This document shows, one piece after another, positions 63,201-64,000 of a stretch of DNA of 64,000 nt. Source of the DNA: Colletes latitarsis (taxonomy: Eukaryota; Arthropoda; Insecta; Hymenoptera; Colletidae); the NCBI RefSeq assembly GCF_051014445.1, contig NW_027488366.1:26058001-26122000 (forward strand), read 5' to 3'. The position numbers and the translations under genes were made by a program. The notes under the pieces were generated by a model. It was not told where the DNA came from. It was given only the letters and a program-made list of their open reading frames with translations, and did not search any database. The first letter of the stretch is position 1. Every line of letters begins with the position of its first letter.

Positions 63201-64000
63201 CTCTAAAATATTGATGGAAACCAGGTTTATTTGACTGTTTCAGTGTTGTACTTCATTACTACGTGATGCAATCCAGAAAAAGCCCAGGATCTAGCCATGA
63301 AGTATGAGAAATATGCGAAAGAATGAGCCTGATCAGAGCAAATCCCAGACCTAACCTAGACCTAACATGAATTATTCTCTAATATATTGATCGAAACCAG
63401 GTTTAATTGACTGTTTCAGTGTGGTACCACATTACTACATGATCCAAACCAGTAAAAACCCAGGATCCGTTCAACAAGTATGTGAAGAATGCGAAAGTAT
63501 GAGCCTGATGAGGGCGAATCCCAGACCTATCCCAGACCAAACTTGCGTTATCCTCTAAAATATTGATCGAAACCAGGTTTAATTGACTGTTTCAGCGTGG
63601 TACCACATTACTATGTGATACAATCCAGAAACAGCCCAGGATCTAGCCATGAAGTATGTGAAAAACGCGAAAGTATGAGCCTGATGAGGGCAAATCCCAG
63701 ACCTAACCTGGACCTAACAGGCGTTATCCTCAAAAATATTGATCGAAACCTGGTTTAATCGACTGTTTCAGAGTGGTACTACATTACTACGTGACCCAAA
63801 CCAGAAAAAACCCAGGACCTGTTCAACAAGTATGTGCAAAACGCGAAAGTATGAGCCTGATGAGGGCAAATCCCAGACCTATCCCAGACCTAACTTGCGT
63901 TATCCTCTAAAATATTGATCGAAACCAGGATTAATTGACTGTTTCAGCGTGGTACCACATTACTACGTGATACTATCCAGAAACAGCCCAGGATCTAGCC
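60215..64000. repeat. A-type satellite array (right block)
   Basis: A-type boxes return: TCTAGCCATGAAGTATGAG, GTTCAACAAGTATGTGAA, CCTAACCTAGACCTAAC and TTTCAGTGTGG. Orientation and register are unchanged from the B block. The array continues past the window end. Confidence 0.96.
60370..62485. repeat. 1,585-bp-offset duplication (9 monomers) in the right A block
   Basis: About 530 bp at 60,370-60,900 recurs at 61,955-62,485 with shared variants ATATTGTTCGAAACC, CAGGTTTTATGGACTG, AAACAAGAAAAAACCC and CCAGATTCCATTG. The offset is 9 x 176 + 1. A 352-bp dimer repeat (61,391 against 61,743) lies between the copies. Confidence 0.8.

Noticed and set aside
1..64000. CRISPR-like array
   Set aside because: The repetition is of whole 176-bp units with no short conserved repeat separated by unique spacers, and the retrotransposon indicates a eukaryote.
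1..64000. CENP-B box in the monomer
   Set aside because: TTTCGGTGTGG and TTTCGTTGTGG in B units resemble its start, but the spaced A and CGGG positions are absent.
1..64000. True telomeric TTAGG/CCTAA array
   Set aside because: CCTAAC words occur only two or three times per 176-bp unit and never as an uninterrupted run.

Overview
This window is almost entirely satellite DNA from a eukaryote. About 60.6 kb of the 64 kb is a head-to-tail array of a ~176-bp monomer. The only other content is two copies of one GC-rich non-LTR retrotransposon. No cellular gene, RNA gene, promoter or CRISPR array could be supported. The retrotransposon's reverse transcriptase reads as R1 clade (the R1/TRAS/SART/Waldo group), a clade found mainly in arthropods. 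I therefore infer an insect or other arthropod, possibly a hymenopteran, and a pericentromeric, centromeric or subtelomeric heterochromatin block. The species is not determined.

Layout. At 1-23,868 there are A-type monomers. At 23,869-24,545 there is a reversed, 5'-truncated retrotransposon remnant (645 bp plus a 32-nt poly-T). At 24,546 to ~29,240 the A-type monomers resume. From ~29,240 to ~36,625 there is a more divergent transitional set (C type, marked by CATCACATT and CCAGTGGAAGCC). From ~36,625 to ~60,215 there is a distinct subfamily (B type, marked by CTGGCCAACAAGTATGCGAA, GATGATGGCAAATACC and ATAACCGGCG) in the same orientation. It is interrupted at 54,835-57,503 by a forward retrotransposon copy. 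From ~60,215 to 64,000 A-type monomers return. Nested and tandem segmental duplications of whole monomers overlie this: periods of about 352, 528, 704, 882, 1233, 1235, 1585, 1851, 2113, 2118 and 4227 bp. These are best explained by unequal exchange or replication slippage within the array.

Retrotransposon. The longer copy keeps most of ORF2 downstream of the endonuclease. It has all the reverse transcriptase motifs, including both catalytic Asp sites, then a C-terminal CX2CX8HX4C zinc knuckle, a 516-bp 3' UTR and a 30-nt poly-A. It lacks ORF1 and the endonuclease, and a stop codon replaces a probable Trp near its truncated 5' end, so it cannot move by itself. Both copies are flanked by target-site duplications of about 14-17 bp. 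Their shared 645 bp differ at only about seven bases by eye, so both derive from a closely related source. Both the coding region and the 3' UTR contain many long perfect inverted repeats, including one over the codon for the first catalytic Asp and an a-b-a'-b' pairing that would form a pseudoknot in the 3' UTR.

All other apparent reading frames (60-160 codons) are chance frames in satellite monomers or antisense to the retrotransposon. They are not annotated as genes.
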